Shown: in pieces, positions 54,139 to 63,924 of the stretch
Numbering within the stretch: the stretch's first letter is position 1
How the letters are laid out: every line of letters starts with the position of its first letter
Origin: Samsonia erythrinae
GTDB lineage: Bacteria; Pseudomonadota; Gammaproteobacteria; Enterobacterales; Enterobacteriaceae
Direction: 5' to 3'
Length of the DNA: 64,000 nucleotides
Assembly (NCBI RefSeq): GCF_004342665.1
Contig: NZ_SMBY01000002.1
Location: forward strand, 248,001-312,000
Notes under the pieces: model-generated
Told to the model about the DNA's origin: nothing
Database searches by the model: none
The model's input: the letters and a program-made list of their open reading frames with translations, nothing else
Position numbers and translations under genes: made by a program

Positions 54139-55893
54139 TCAGTGTCTTCTGGTCAATGCCAGTTGCAATGACCAAAGTTCTTTTTTCTCTTTGGCGCTGA
54201 GCCCGTGCGTTCTGTCACGAGCTATCAGGGTTTCCTGACGCTGCTTCAGCAACTGATCGTAGAGCTCTGTCAGGCTGATTCTGAATTTATCGTTCAGCTC
54301 TTCCTCTGCGATCATATGGTTCCATGCGGCCATGGTTTCAAGCTGCTTGCGATAGCTGCTGTCGCGGTATTTTTCCAACAGCAGGCCCATGTTCATTCCC
54401 GGGCTCTCGTTACAGGTTTTCACCAGCTCGCGAAATAGGGTTAGCCCCGGTACTTTGTCTTCTTCAATGCCTTCCAGCGCGAGATCGGGAACCTCAGCGG
54501 CCAACTCCGGGTTTTGCACTAAAAGCCCTATAAGTATACGCATAGTTGTGACTTTTAGTTGCGGTGGCTGATAGGGCTGCGCCTGTTCTGCCACTTTCGG
54601 CAAGAGTCTGTCCAACTGGCTGTCGTCCAAAATTCCCAGCTTGTTGCCAAGCTGTTGGCGTAAATACAGCCGCAGCGTTTCTCCCGGTACCTGACCAATC
54701 AGCGGCAACGCCAGCGTGCTGAGCTTGGTACGACCATCCGGTGAACTCATATCCACCTGCTGTTGCAGCGTCTCGAAAAGAAACTGCGACAGCGGCAGGG
54801 CCTGCTCCATACGCTGTTCAAATGCCGTTTTACCTTCTTTACGTACCAGCGTATCGGGATCTTCACCGTCCGGCAGGAACATAAAGCGTAGCTGACGACC
54901 ATCGTTCAAATAGGGTAGCGCAGTTTCCAGCGCGCGCCATGCCGCTTCTCTTCCGGCGCGATCACCGTCATAACAACAGACGACCTGGTCTGTCGCACGA
55001 AATAGTAACTGAATGTGATCGGCGGTCGTGGATGTCCCAAGCGATGCGACCGCGTAATCAATACCAAACTGCGCCAGCGCCACCACATCCATATAACCTT
55101 CAACAACCAGTAACCGCTTGAGGTCTGAGTGATTCTGCTGCGCTTCATACAAGCCGTACAGCTGGCGGCCTTTATGGAAAATCTCTGTTTCCGGCGAATT
55201 CAGGTACTTTGGCGTACCGTCGCCTAACACTCGTCCGCCAAATGCAATCACCCGTCCCCGTTTATCGCGGATGGGGAACATCACACGTTCGCGGAAACGG
55301 TCATATGATCGACCCTGATCGTTAGTCACCAACATACCCGCATCGTTCAATGTGTTGCGATCGTCATCATTGCGACCAAAGCGTTTCAGGACGTTATCCC
55401 AGCCGGGGGGAGCGAAACCAATCGCAAAATGGCTGATAACGTCCGCGCTTAAACCACGCTGTTGCAGGTACTGCAATGCAGGCGCCCCGACTGACTGTGT
55501 CAGCGTTTGTTGATAAAACGTGCTGAGTTGCCCCATCAGTTCATACAGGCTCTGCCGCTGGTGACGCTCTAGCTGGGTTGGACCCGTGCCGGTTTCATAG
55601 GGCACTTCAAGGCCATACATGGTGGCGAGTTCTTCAATGGTTTCAACGAATTCGAGGCGATCGTAATTCATTAAAAAATCAATGGCGTTGCCATGTGCGC
55701 CACAGCCGAAACAGTGATAGAACTGTTTGTCCGCGTTAACAGTGAATGACGGGGTTTTTTCGTGGTGGAACGGACAGCACGCATGGTAATTCTTGCCCTG
55801 CTTTTTCAGTTTAACGCGCACGTCAATGAGTTCGACGATGTCGGTGCGAGCCAGCAGGTCATTAATAAATACACGTGGGATTCGTCCAGCCAT
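54139..55893 (-). CDS. dnaG: DNA primase DnaG
   Basis: Makes RNA primers for replication. 584 residues: an N-terminal zinc finger (CCPFHHEKTPSF and FYHCFGCGAHG), the RNA polymerase core with the TOPRIM motif LVVEGYMDVVAL and CYDGDRAGREAAWR, and a C-terminal helicase-binding domain that contacts DnaB. The ends of the C-terminal domain are more diverged, as is usual between genera. Middle gene of rpsU-dnaG-rpoD; an attenuator hairpin upstream (55956-55982) limits its level compared with rpsU. Confidence 0.98.
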   Translation of the reverse strand: MAGRIPRVFINDLLARTDIVELIDVRVKLKKQGKNYHACCPFHHEKTPSFTVNADKQFYHCFGCGAHGNAIDFLMNYDRLEFVETIEELATMYGLEVPYETGTGPTQLERHQRQSLYELMGQLSTFYQQTLTQSVGAPALQYLQQRGLSADVISHFAIGFAPPGWDNVLKRFGRNDDDRNTLNDAGMLVTNDQGRSYDRFRERVMFPIRDKRGRVIAFGGRVLGDGTPKYLNSPETEIFHKGRQLYGLYEAQQNHSDLKRLLVVEGYMDVVALAQFGIDYAVASLGTSTTADHIQLLFRATDQVVCCYDGDRAGREAAWRALETALPYLNDGRQLRFMFLPDGEDPDTLVRKEGKTAFEQRMEQALPLSQFLFETLQQQVDMSSPDGRTKLSTLALPLIGQVPGETLRLYLRQQLGNKLGILDDSQLDRLLPKVAEQAQPYQPPQLKVTTMRILIGLLVQNPELAAEVPDLALEGIEEDKVPGLTLFRELVKTCNESPGMNMGLLLEKYRDSSYRKQLETMAAWNHMIAEEELNDKFRISLTELYDQLLKQRQETLIARDRTHGLSAKEKKELWSLQLALTRRH

Positions 55894-55955
55894 AAGCCCC
55901 TGGTATACCCTTATTGTCAGGTGATTACATTGGTATAGCTTATAAACGACAACAA

Positions 55956-55982
55956 GCCGCGCTTCCTTTCGGAAAGCACGGC
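55956..55982 (-). terminator. Attenuator hairpin between rpsU and dnaG
   Basis: On the minus strand GCCGTGCTTTCC-GAAA-GGAAGCGCGGC followed by a U-rich TTGTTGTCGTTT. It has the position and shape of the known E. coli partial terminator that sets rpsU far above dnaG. Confidence 0.8.
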
Positions 55983-56044
55983 CTACGTATGCGACTGCTA
56001 AGTCTGCGGATTAATCACGCGATGGAGGAGATACCTCCAGAAAA

Positions 56045-56272
<228 letters not shown>

Positions 56273-56487
56273 TTAATAAATTCGGTTTGCCGCTGGCCTT
56301 GTGCCAGCCTTTTCAAAATGGTGCGGAATTCTACTGCAAACGCGACGCCTTTGTAAAGCTTTACGGTGATCATAAAACGCTCAGGTATCGCCAGCGCAGA
56401 AATCAGGCGGCTTATGGTAGACTATTCGCAGTTTGAAGCAAGCGGCGTGTCATGCCGGCTTGCATCGTCATGAATGTAGGAACAGTA

Positions 56488-57507
56488 ATGCGCGTATTAG
56501 GTATCGAAACATCCTGTGATGAAACCGGTGTCGCTATCTACGACACAGAAGCAGGTTTGCTTGCCAATCAATTATACAGTCAGGTTAAATTGCACGCGGA
56601 CTACGGCGGCGTCGTACCTGAACTCGCTTCACGCGACCACGTGCGCAAGACGGTGCCCTTGATTCAGGCCGCGCTGTGCGAAGCCAGGTTGAAGGCTGGC
56701 GAGATTGACGGCGTCGCCTACACCGCAGGGCCGGGATTGGTCGGCGCGCTGCTGGTCGGCGCGACTGTCGGGCGCTCGCTGGCGTTTGCCTGGGGGGTGC
56801 CGGCGGTTCCCGTACATCATATGGAAGGGCATCTGTTGGCGCCAATGCTGGAAGATAACCCACCAGCATTTCCCTTTGTGGCGCTGCTGGTCTCCGGCGG
56901 TCATACGCAGTTAATCAGCGTGACGGGGATTGGTGAATACCGCTTGCTGGGTGAGTCGATTGATGATGCGGCAGGGGAAGCATTTGATAAAACGGCCAAA
57001 CTTCTGGGCCTGGATTATCCCGGGGGCCCGATGCTGTCGAGAATGGCGCAGGCGGGCGATGCCAACCGCTTTACGTTTCCACGTCCGATGACCGATCGCC
57101 CGGGGCTGGATTTCAGTTTCTCTGGGCTAAAAACGTTCGCCGCCAATACGATTCGCAGCAATGGCGATGATGACCAAACTCGGGCCGATATCGCTCGCGC
57201 GTTTGAAGATGCCGTGGTGGATACATTGGCCATCAAATGTCGGCGGGCGTTGGATGAAACGGGTTTTAAGCGGCTAGTGATGGCGGGCGGCGTGAGTGCG
57301 AACCGGACACTGCGCCAGCGTTTGGGCGAGGTGATGGCGAAGCGCGGCGGTGAAGTCTTTTATGCTCGACCGGCGTTCTGTACGGATAATGGCGCGATGA
57401 TTGCCTATGCCGGCAGCGTACGCCTGAAGAACGAGGCAAGTACGACGCTTGGCGTCTCTGTACGGCCACGCTGGCCGCTGGCTGAATTGCCTGCGGTAGG
57501 CGCATGA
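56488..57507 (+). CDS. tsaD: tRNA threonylcarbamoyladenosine synthase subunit TsaD
   Basis: Transfers threonylcarbamoyl to A37 of ANN-decoding tRNAs, with TsaB and TsaE. 339 residues of the Kae1/Qri7 family. ASKHA-fold motifs: [17 protein letters not shown], metal ligands in [11 protein letters not shown] (HxxxH), [10 protein letters not shown], and [15 protein letters not shown] at 56488 follows AGGAAC and matches the E. coli start; earlier in-frame ATGs from 56452 were rejected. It is divergent from rpsU, the common arrangement; argR is the convergent neighbour. Confidence 0.97.
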   Translation: MRVLGIETSCDETGVAIYDTEAGLLANQLYSQVKLHADYGGVVPELASRDHVRKTVPLIQAALCEARLKAGEIDGVAYTAGPGLVGALLVGATVGRSLAFAWGVPAVPVHHMEGHLLAPMLEDNPPAFPFVALLVSGGHTQLISVTGIGEYRLLGESIDDAAGEAFDKTAKLLGLDYPGGPMLSRMAQAGDANRFTFPRPMTDRPGLDFSFSGLKTFAANTIRSNGDDDQTRADIARAFEDAVVDTLAIKCRRALDETGFKRLVMAGGVSANRTLRQRLGEVMAKRGGEVFYARPAFCTDNGAMIAYAGSVRLKNEASTTLGVSVRPRWPLAELPAVGA

Positions 57508-57575
57508 TGCGTTGCCGCTACGCGCGGGGCCACACGTAGCAAATAAAAGCATAGAGTAGAGGGACGTTGAGCGGG

Positions 57576-58046
57576 TTACAGTTCCTGCTCGAATAACACT
57601 AAAATGGCCTCGTAGAGCTGTTTAACGCTAAAGCCTCTTGCCGGGGTCGTAAAGATGGTGTCATCCCCCGCGATGGTACCGAGAATACCCTCGGATTTCC
57701 CGAGTGAGTCCAGCAGGCGAGCGATGAGCTGCGCTGCCCCCGGGCTGGTATGGATCACGACCACCGCCTCGTTGTAATCCACATCCAAAACAAGGTTTTT
57801 CAGCGGACTGGTCGTGGTGGGAACGCCGAGCTCGGCAGGAAGGCAATACACCATCTCCATTTTTGCATTGCGTGTGCGAACTGCGCCAAATTTCGTTAGC
57901 ATACGCGACACCTTGGATTGGTTAATATTTTCAAACCCTTCGTCTTGCAATGCCTGAACAATTTCGCTTTGAGAACTAAACTTCTCTTCCTTTAGCAGCG
58001 CCCTGAACGCTTTAACGAGATCTTCTTGTTTTGTCGGGTTTCGCAT
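57576..58046 (-). CDS. argR: Arginine repressor ArgR
   Basis: Hexameric arginine-dependent repressor of arginine synthesis genes; also aids XerCD recombination at cer. 156 residues. The winged helix holds [37 protein letters not shown] (in parts), and the C-terminal arginine-binding/oligomer domain contains [18 protein letters not shown] and [10 protein letters not shown] with the conserved Asp pair. An ARG box overlaps its promoter. Divergent from mdh, as in E. coli. Confidence 0.98.
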   Translation of the reverse strand: MRNPTKQEDLVKAFRALLKEEKFSSQSEIVQALQDEGFENINQSKVSRMLTKFGAVRTRNAKMEMVYCLPAELGVPTTTSPLKNLVLDVDYNEAVVVIHTSPGAAQLIARLLDSLGKSEGILGTIAGDDTIFTTPARGFSVKQLYEAILVLFEQEL

Positions 58047-58082
58047 TCTGCACCAGATTAATCGTTAATGGTTAATGTCCCT

Positions 58083-58112
58083 ATTATGCAGTTGTGTGAA
58101 TTTTTATGCAAT
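58083..58112 (-). promoter_or_regulatory. argR promoter with overlapping ARG box
   Basis: On the minus strand a -35-like TTGCAT, 17-bp spacer and CATAAT. TGAATTTTTATGCA (58097-58110) is a good ARG-box half pair and overlaps the -35, so argR is autorepressed as in E. coli. The rest of the 471-bp gap to mdh (58047-58517) has no gene; it should hold the mdh promoter. Confidence 0.7.
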
Positions 58113-58517
58113 TGGGTTGCGTATAATACCAATTTATTTGATCTGCACTCCGTGAGCCGCTGTTTTTTAAAAAAACGGCCTATTCATACTGTCCGAAAAT
58201 GCGCCCTTCGTCACATAAAAGTAAATTGAATGTTATCAAAATGATGTTGTTTGGCCGTTGTCAATCAGTGTAATGTAGCGTACTGGTTAATCGCCCGTAA
58301 ATGAATGCTGCGTTATCGCTCGATAGCTTATTAACTTTACTTACCATTACCTGAGAAGGGTGTTTTTTAATTTATTATTAGGGACATAGCACTCTTTGGT
58401 CTCAGCGTCTTTCGCGGGAAGGCAAGTTGACTCATTTTCTCTCGATTTTTTGTATTGCGTTTATAACCAGGTGAATTAACGGCACTTTTTCATTTTTAAG
58501 ATAATAAGGAGTTTAGG

Positions 58518-59456
58518 ATGAAAGTTGCAGTTCTCGGAGCAGCAGGTGGTATCGGTCAAGCCCTCGCACTCCTTCTTAAAACCCAGCTTCCTTCAGGTTC
58601 AGAACTATCCCTTTACGATATTGCGCCGGTCACCCCGGGCGTTGCCGTTGATCTGAGCCATATTCCTACCGCTGTGAAGATCAAAGGCTATAGCGGTGAA
58701 GATGCCAAACCGGCGTTGGCCGGTGCGGATATCGTCCTGATCTCCGCTGGCGTTGCGCGTAAGCCAGGTATGGATCGTTCCGATTTGTTTAACGTTAACG
58801 CCGGTATTGTGCGTAATCTGATTGAACAAGTCGCGGCGACTTGCCCGAAAGCCTGCATCGGCATCATCACCAACCCGGTGAACACGACCGTAGCCATTGC
58901 CGCCGAAGTGCTGAAAAAAGCCGGTATTTATGACAAAAATAAACTGTTTGGCGTAACGACGCTGGATATCATCCGTGCTAATACATTTGTTGCTGAACTG
59001 AAGGGTAAGCTGCCACAGGATATTAACGTGCCGGTTATTGGCGGGCACTCTGGCGTAACGATTCTGCCGCTGCTGTCGCAAGTGCCTGGGATTAGCTTTA
59101 GCGAACAGGAAGTGGCCGATCTGACCAAGCGTATCCAGAATGCGGGTACCGAAGTGGTTGAAGCGAAGGCGGGTGGCGGATCGGCGACGCTGTCTATGGG
59201 TCAGGCTGCCGCGCGCTTTGGTTTGTCTCTGGTTCGCGCGCTGCAAGGTGAAAGCGGCGTGGTGGAATGTGCCTATGTTGAAAGTGATGGCAAATATGCG
59301 CGTTTCTTCGCACAGCCGATTCTGCTGGGTAAAGAGGGTATTGCTGAGCGCAAAGAAATCGGAACGTTGAGCGCTTTTGAGCAAAACGCGCTAAACAATA
59401 TGTTGGATACGTTGAAGCAGGATATTGAGCTGGGTGAGACATTTATCAAGAACTGA
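58518..59456 (+). CDS. mdh: Malate dehydrogenase
   Basis: NAD-dependent interconversion of malate and oxaloacetate in the TCA cycle. 312 residues, as in E. coli. The Rossmann motif [14 protein letters not shown] opens the chain; substrate arginines lie in [12 protein letters not shown] and near NAGIVRNL; the catalytic histidine is in [18 protein letters not shown] precedes the ATG. Divergent from argR and followed by a strong terminator. Confidence 0.99.
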   Translation: MKVAVLGAAGGIGQALALLLKTQLPSGSELSLYDIAPVTPGVAVDLSHIPTAVKIKGYSGEDAKPALAGADIVLISAGVARKPGMDRSDLFNVNAGIVRNLIEQVAATCPKACIGIITNPVNTTVAIAAEVLKKAGIYDKNKLFGVTTLDIIRANTFVAELKGKLPQDINVPVIGGHSGVTILPLLSQVPGISFSEQEVADLTKRIQNAGTEVVEAKAGGGSATLSMGQAAARFGLSLVRALQGESGVVECAYVESDGKYARFFAQPILLGKEGIAERKEIGTLSAFEQNALNNMLDTLKQDIELGETFIKN

Positions 59457-59483
59457 TCGTTGTTTTTGATGGCACCTTGAATT

Positions 59484-59514
59484 AAAAGCCGGAGATGCGA
59501 ATCTCCGGCTTTTA
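59484..59514. terminator. Terminator between mdh and sfsB
   Basis: AAAAGCCGGAGAT/ATCTCCGGCTTTT with a 5-nt loop and flanking A/T runs; usable in both directions. Confidence 0.92.
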
Positions 59515-59517
59515 CTT

Positions 59518-59781
59518 TTACTCGGGGCGGATGAGTTTTTTTCTATCAATAAGTTCGTTGGTTTCCGGGTCGTAATACCGACTGGGCCAAATCTCTGAAG
59601 GGTGAATGCCCAGCGCATCGGCGATCAGCCACTCTCCCTTAGGCCAGGGGCGTGAGAGTGCGTTAGCCAATGTGGACGAACTGAGTCCGGCAGCACGTGA
59701 TACCGCCGCCAGCGTCGTGTTTTTCTTGCGCAGTGCAGCAATGATATCAGCAGGATGCCAGTCATGTTTCCTTAAAGTCAT
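59518..59781 (-). CDS. sfsB: Ner-like DNA-binding regulator SfsB (Nlp)
   Basis: 87-residue regulator closely resembling phage Mu Ner and E. coli SfsB/Nlp. The helix-turn-helix is in KHDWHPADIIAALRKKNTTLAAVSRAAGL (in parts); the Ner hallmark STLANALSRPWPKGEWLIADALGI and EIWPSRY are intact. In E. coli SfsB can activate maltose genes and is next to ispB. Here two Mu-type DNA-binding genes lie between it and ispB. Convergent with mdh. Confidence 0.92.
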   Translation of the reverse strand: MTLRKHDWHPADIIAALRKKNTTLAAVSRAAGLSSSTLANALSRPWPKGEWLIADALGIHPSEIWPSRYYDPETNELIDRKKLIRPE

Positions 59782-59835
59782 AATCCTTCCCTTATTTGCT
59801 ATAAGACGACTGTATATTAGTGGTATAAATAACGG

Positions 59836-59861
59836 ATGTTAGTTATATGCCGAGCTAACAT
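59836..59861. repeat. Inverted repeat upstream of sfsB
   Basis: ATGTTAG/CTAACAT, 7-bp arms with a 12-bp centre, in the gap between the divergent sfsB and Mu-HTH gene 1. Candidate operator. Confidence 0.5.
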
Positions 59862-59868
59862 GACATTA

Positions 59869-59927
59869 TTATTTGGAAATAATATAGCATTAATTTTCTA
59901 TAAAACTCTCGGTTAATTTCCAAATAA
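59869..59927. repeat. Paired inverted TTATTTGGAAAT elements
   Basis: TTATTTGGAAAT at 59869-59880 and its complement ATTTCCAAATAA at 59916-59927, in opposite orientation and about 47 bp apart centre to centre. They lie directly upstream of Mu-HTH gene 1 and may be a regulator's operator pair. Confidence 0.55.
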
Positions 59928-59968
59928 ATGCGTTTTTGTTAGGGATGGCACTATCAGGATGAAAGGAC

Positions 59969-60355
59969 ATGAAAAAAGAGTGGTTTGCGACCAGCGAATT
60001 GGTTGGCGTCGGCGGCCTTCCGAAATCAAGACAGGGATTGAATAAGCGCGCTCGTGAAGATGGGTGGGAGAAACGTCGCCGTAAAGGTGTACAAGGGCGA
60101 GGGGTGGAGTACTCCATTCACAGCTTGCCTGATACGGTGAAAGAGTCCCTGCTTCATGACATTGAGCCGTCTGCCTATGCGGAAAAACAGCCCGCAGCAT
60201 TGGCGGTTTGGATGCAGATTTACCATCAACTCTCTGAAAAGGAAAGGGATGAACTGATCGCCTATATTTTACGCGTCGGCGTTTCCGCAACGCTTAGCCA
60301 GCTAGGGATTACTCCGTCAGATGAAGGCAATGCCACATCGTTGGATATGGACTAG
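59969..60355 (+). CDS. Mu-type DNA-binding protein, tandem copy 1
   Basis: 128 residues. The first 55 (KEWFATSELVGVGGLPKS, then GLNKRAREDGWEKRRRKGVQGRG and VEYSIHSLP) match the winged DNA-binding domain at the N-terminus of Mu transposase and Mu repressor. The rest is a helical tail with WMQIYHQLSEKERDELIAYILRVGVSATLSQLGI, similar to small E. coli regulators of the YfeC type. No transposase catalytic domain is present. AAAGGAC precedes the ATG. It is a paralogue of the next gene; target unknown. Confidence 0.8.
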   Translation: MKKEWFATSELVGVGGLPKSRQGLNKRAREDGWEKRRRKGVQGRGVEYSIHSLPDTVKESLLHDIEPSAYAEKQPAALAVWMQIYHQLSEKERDELIAYILRVGVSATLSQLGITPSDEGNATSLDMD

Positions 60356-60603
60356 ACACCCAGCCAGCGATCTTTCAGGCATCAATTGCTGTGATGGTAC
60401 GGCGCCTCTATTTCCTCTATGACCTGGCGTGTTTTCTGGCCGTGATATCGTGGTATTGCATCAAATTTAATCATTTTTTATATTACTTAGCCGTATTGGT
60501 AACGCGTAAAAGTTAGCGGTTTAGGTAATTATAGTCTATTATATGGAAACTTTTGGGCGAGTTGATGTAACGCCTGTTCAAAACAAACAAGGGAGTGACA
60601 AGT

Positions 60604-60978
60604 ATGGACAAAGAATGGTTTGCAACGAGTGAACTGGTCGGTGTGGGGGGATTACCCAAATCTCCGCAGGGGCTGAACAAACGAGCACGTGATGACGGCT
60701 GGGAAAAGCGCCGGAGGAAGGGCGTTCAGGGACGTGGCGTCGAATATTCTATTCGTAGCCTGCCGCATGAGGTTAGGAATTCTTTGCTGATGAGGGAGAA
60801 TTCACCGACAGAATATTACCGTTTCGACAATGAACCGACGCTGTTGTCGTCATGGGTCCATATCTTCCATCAGCTCTCCGTTGATGAGCGTACCCGGTTG
60901 ATTAACTTCATCTTACGTGAAGGAACGGTGGCGATGTTGTCTCGGTTGGATGATACCGCAAACGACCAGACCGCCTAG
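60604..60978 (+). CDS. Mu-type DNA-binding protein, tandem copy 2
   Basis: 124 residues. The N-terminal Mu-type domain is nearly identical to copy 1 (KEWFATSELVGVGGLPKSPQ; VEYSIRSLP), while the C-terminal tail has drifted but keeps the W-x-H/QIFHQLS and FILREG pattern. ATG at 60604 follows GGGAGTG; a GTG nine bases upstream is less likely. A 248-bp gap with its own AT-rich promoter region separates it from copy 1, so the two may be separately controlled. Function unknown; probably a DNA-binding regulator. Confidence 0.8.
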   Translation: MDKEWFATSELVGVGGLPKSPQGLNKRARDDGWEKRRRKGVQGRGVEYSIRSLPHEVRNSLLMRENSPTEYYRFDNEPTLLSSWVHIFHQLSVDERTRLINFILREGTVAMLSRLDDTANDQTA

Positions 60979-60989
60979 TCTGTTACGCG

Positions 60990-61014
60990 AGTAGCGCTGC
61001 CAGGCAGCGCTACT
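60990..61014. terminator. Hairpin between Mu-HTH copy 2 and ispB
   Basis: AGTAGCGCTGCC/GGCAGCGCTACT, an almost unbroken 25-bp palindrome between convergent genes; T-runs are weak. Confidence 0.65.
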
Positions 61015-61058
61015 TATGCTGAATAGATTAACGTCTGAAATGACCGTCTCGCATCACT

Positions 61059-62030
61059 TCAGAAATTGCGTTGTACGGCTAAGTGGGCAAGCCCTTCGAG
61101 CGCTTGACGGAACGGGCTTTCCGGCAATATCTGCAATGCGCTGATGGCTTTATCAGCCTCTTCCTCGGCGCGCTTACGCGTATAGTCAAGGGAACCACAT
61201 TGTTGCATCGCGGCAAGAACCGGCTCCAGCAAGTGACGTCCGTTTCCTTCTTCAATTGCCTTGCGAATCATTGCGCTTTCTTCCGCCTTACCGTGATGCA
61301 TGGCATGTAGCAGCGGCAGTGTTGGCTTGCCTTCGTTAAGGTCATCCCCCGTGTTTTTGCCCAGGGTTTTGCCGTCCGCGCTGTAATCAAGCAGATCGTC
61401 AATAAGCTGGAACGCGGTGCCCAGATAGCGACCATAGTCCAGTAACGCTTTCTCTTGCTCCGGGGAGGCGCCGGCGAGGATGGCGGACGACTGCGCGGCG
61501 GCTTCAAACAGGCGCGCCGTTTTGCTATAAATGACGCGCATATAACTTTCTTCTGTGATGTCCGGGTCGTTGCAATTCATCAACTGTAGCACTTCCCCTT
61601 CCGCAATCACGTTGACGGCTTCTGACATTAGCGCCAACACGCGTAGCGATTCCAGACTGGTCATCATTTGGAAAGCGCGGGTGTAAATAAAATCGCCAAC
61701 CAGCACGCTGGCCGCATTGCCGAACGCCGCGTTCGCCGTCGCTTTACCACGACGCATATCGGATTCATCCACCACATCATCGTGCAGCAGCGTGGCGGTG
61801 TGGATGAATTCAATGAGCGCGGCGACTTTGACATGTTTATCGCCTTCATAGGAAAGCGCTCTGGCTGAAAGCACGGCAATCATTGGCCGTATACGCTTTC
61901 CTCCACCGCTGATGATATAGTGCCCAAGCTGGTTGATCAGCACGACGTCGGAATTCAGTTGCTCAAGAATGACTTCATTAACGGCCGCCATGTCCTGTGC
62001 GGTTAATGCTGTAATTTGTTCTAGATTCAT
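61059..62030 (-). CDS. ispB: Octaprenyl diphosphate synthase IspB
   Basis: Makes the C40 side chain of ubiquinone and menaquinone from FPP and IPP; supplies UbiA. 323 residues. Both aspartate-rich motifs are present: LLHDDVVDESDMRRG (first) and FQLIDDLLDYSADGKTLGKNTGDDL (second), with GGGKRIRPM for IPP binding. The ATG at 62030 matches E. coli; a TTG at 62042 would add four residues. Divergent from rplU, as in E. coli. Confidence 0.97.
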   Translation of the reverse strand: MNLEQITALTAQDMAAVNEVILEQLNSDVVLINQLGHYIISGGGKRIRPMIAVLSARALSYEGDKHVKVAALIEFIHTATLLHDDVVDESDMRRGKATANAAFGNAASVLVGDFIYTRAFQMMTSLESLRVLALMSEAVNVIAEGEVLQLMNCNDPDITEESYMRVIYSKTARLFEAAAQSSAILAGASPEQEKALLDYGRYLGTAFQLIDDLLDYSADGKTLGKNTGDDLNEGKPTLPLLHAMHHGKAEESAMIRKAIEEGNGRHLLEPVLAAMQQCGSLDYTRKRAEEEADKAISALQILPESPFRQALEGLAHLAVQRNF

Positions 62031-62250
62031 GATTTGTGCCAACGGATGTCTTCAACACTGCCGTAAGATTGCTGTTGCGTATCGGCAAGATGGAATTTAT
62101 TGCGCCGATTGTACTTGAAAAATGAGAGAGATAAACGGCAGTTAATATGTTGTATTATTTTTCTTCACATCCTTTGATTATCCACTTGTCATCCTCAGGA
62201 TTTTTGCGTAGAATTCGCGCCCTATTATGAATATTTATAGCGCGCTCTGA

Positions 62251-62598
<348 letters not shown>

Positions 62599-62615
62599 TT
62601 TAGGAGAGCGGATAA

Positions 62616-62873
62616 ATGGCACATAAAAAAGCTGGCGGTTCAACCCGTAACGGTCGTGATTCCAACGCACAACGTCTGGGCGTGAAACGCTTTGGCGGTG
62701 AAAGCGTTCTGGCTGGCAACATCATCGTTCGTCAACGCGGCACCAAGTTTCATGCCGGTACTAACGTTGGCTGCGGGAAAGACCACACTCTGTTTGCTTT
62801 GGCTGACGGTAAAGTTCAGTTTGAAGTTAAAGGCCCGAAAAATCGTAAGTACATCAGCATTGTTGCTGAATAA
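62616..62873 (+). CDS. rpmA: 50S ribosomal protein L27
   Basis: 85-residue protein whose N-terminal tail reaches the peptidyl-transferase centre. The start [20 protein letters not shown] and the conserved [17 protein letters not shown] are as in E. coli. It follows rplU by 17 bp with an AGGAG site, and the pair ends at a strong terminator. Confidence 0.99.
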   Translation: MAHKKAGGSTRNGRDSNAQRLGVKRFGGESVLAGNIIVRQRGTKFHAGTNVGCGKDHTLFALADGKVQFEVKGPKNRKYISIVAE

Positions 62874-62899
62874 TTTTTCGCATTAGGTCTTACGGATTT

Positions 62900-62927
62900 A
62901 AGCCCCGCAATCTTTGCGGGGCTTTTT
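62900..62927 (+). terminator. Rho-independent terminator after rpmA
   Basis: AAGCCCCGCAA/TTGCGGGGCTT with a 3-nt loop and a T-run. Confidence 0.93.
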
Positions 62928-62955
62928 ACATTCTGATTCTGAGTAAACCATCTTG

Positions 62956-63924
62956 ATGAGTATGAATACTAAACAGCAGACGGGCATTGGTCTTTGTCTG
63001 GCGCTGACAACGGCTGTGTGCTGGGGAGCCCTGCCGATAGCGATGAAACAGGTTCTGGTGGTTATGGAGCCTTATACGATTGTTTGGTATCGCTTTTTTA
63101 TCGCTTCAATTGGTCTCGGCATAATTTTGTCTTTCCGTAAGAATTTACCACCAATGCGGATTTTCCGGCATCGCCGCTGGTGGGTTCTGCTGCTGGTTGC
63201 GACCGCTGGGCTGCTGGGTAATTTTGTTTTCTTTAGCTCCTCCCTGCAATATCTCAGCCCGACGGCTTCTCAGGTTATTGGGCAGCTCTCACCGGTTGGC
63301 ATGATGTTCGCCAGCGTACTTATCCTGAAAGAAAAGATGCGCGGCACGCAGATCATCGGCGCGATCATGCTGATCTGCGGCCTGCTGCTGTTTTTTAATA
63401 CCAGCCTGATAGAGATTTTCACCCGCCTGACGGACTATACGCTCGGCGTGCTGCTGGGCGTTTGCGCATCAATGGTGTGGGTAAGCTATGGTGTGGCGCA
63501 AAAGGTGTTATTACGACGACTGACATCGCAGCAGATTCTATTTTTGCTGTATGTGCTCTGCGTGATTTTTATTACGCCTTTTGCCAAGCCGGAAGTTCTC
63601 TTCCAGCTTAACGGCTGGCAGGTCGTTTGCCTGCTATTTTGCGGTGCGAATACATTAATCGGGTATGGAGCGCTTGCGGAAGCCATGGCGCGCTGGCAGG
63701 CGGCCCAGGTCAGCGCGATTATCACGCTGACGCCGTTGTTTACGCTGCTATTTTCTGATTTATTGGCATTCGGATGGCCGGGCTTTTTTGATACGCCGGT
63801 ATTGAACTGGGTCGGCTACGTTGGGGCGTTTGTCGTGGTGGCCGGAGCAATGTTTTCCGCCATCGGGCATCGTTTTTTCCCAGGAAAGAAAGCGCCATTA
63901 CCGCCATTGGCAGGGCAAAAATAG
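62956..63924 (+). CDS. yhbE: EamA/DMT-family transporter YhbE
   Basis: Ten-helix drug/metabolite transporter family protein, 322 residues, substrate unknown. Two EamA repeats are visible, with the conserved LTTAVCWGALPIAMKQVL at the start and ALAEAMARWQAAQVSAIITLTPLFTLLFSD (in parts) in the second repeat. It follows rpmA and precedes where obgE (cgtA) is expected just beyond the window, as in E. coli. The start is uncertain between ATGs at 62956 and 62962; neither has a strong ribosome site. 63925-64000 shows no gene. Confidence 0.92.
   Translation: MSMNTKQQTGIGLCLALTTAVCWGALPIAMKQVLVVMEPYTIVWYRFFIASIGLGIILSFRKNLPPMRIFRHRRWWVLLLVATAGLLGNFVFFSSSLQYLSPTASQVIGQLSPVGMMFASVLILKEKMRGTQIIGAIMLICGLLLFFNTSLIEIFTRLTDYTLGVLLGVCASMVWVSYGVAQKVLLRRLTSQQILFLLYVLCVIFITPFAKPEVLFQLNGWQVVCLLFCGANTLIGYGALAEAMARWQAAQVSAIITLTPLFTLLFSDLLAFGWPGFFDTPVLNWVGYVGAFVVVAGAMFSAIGHRFFPGKKAPLPPLAGQK

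Noticed and set aside
59969..60978. Mu-like prophage or transposase genes
   Set aside because: Only the DNA-binding domain is present; catalytic DDE regions and phage structural genes are absent.
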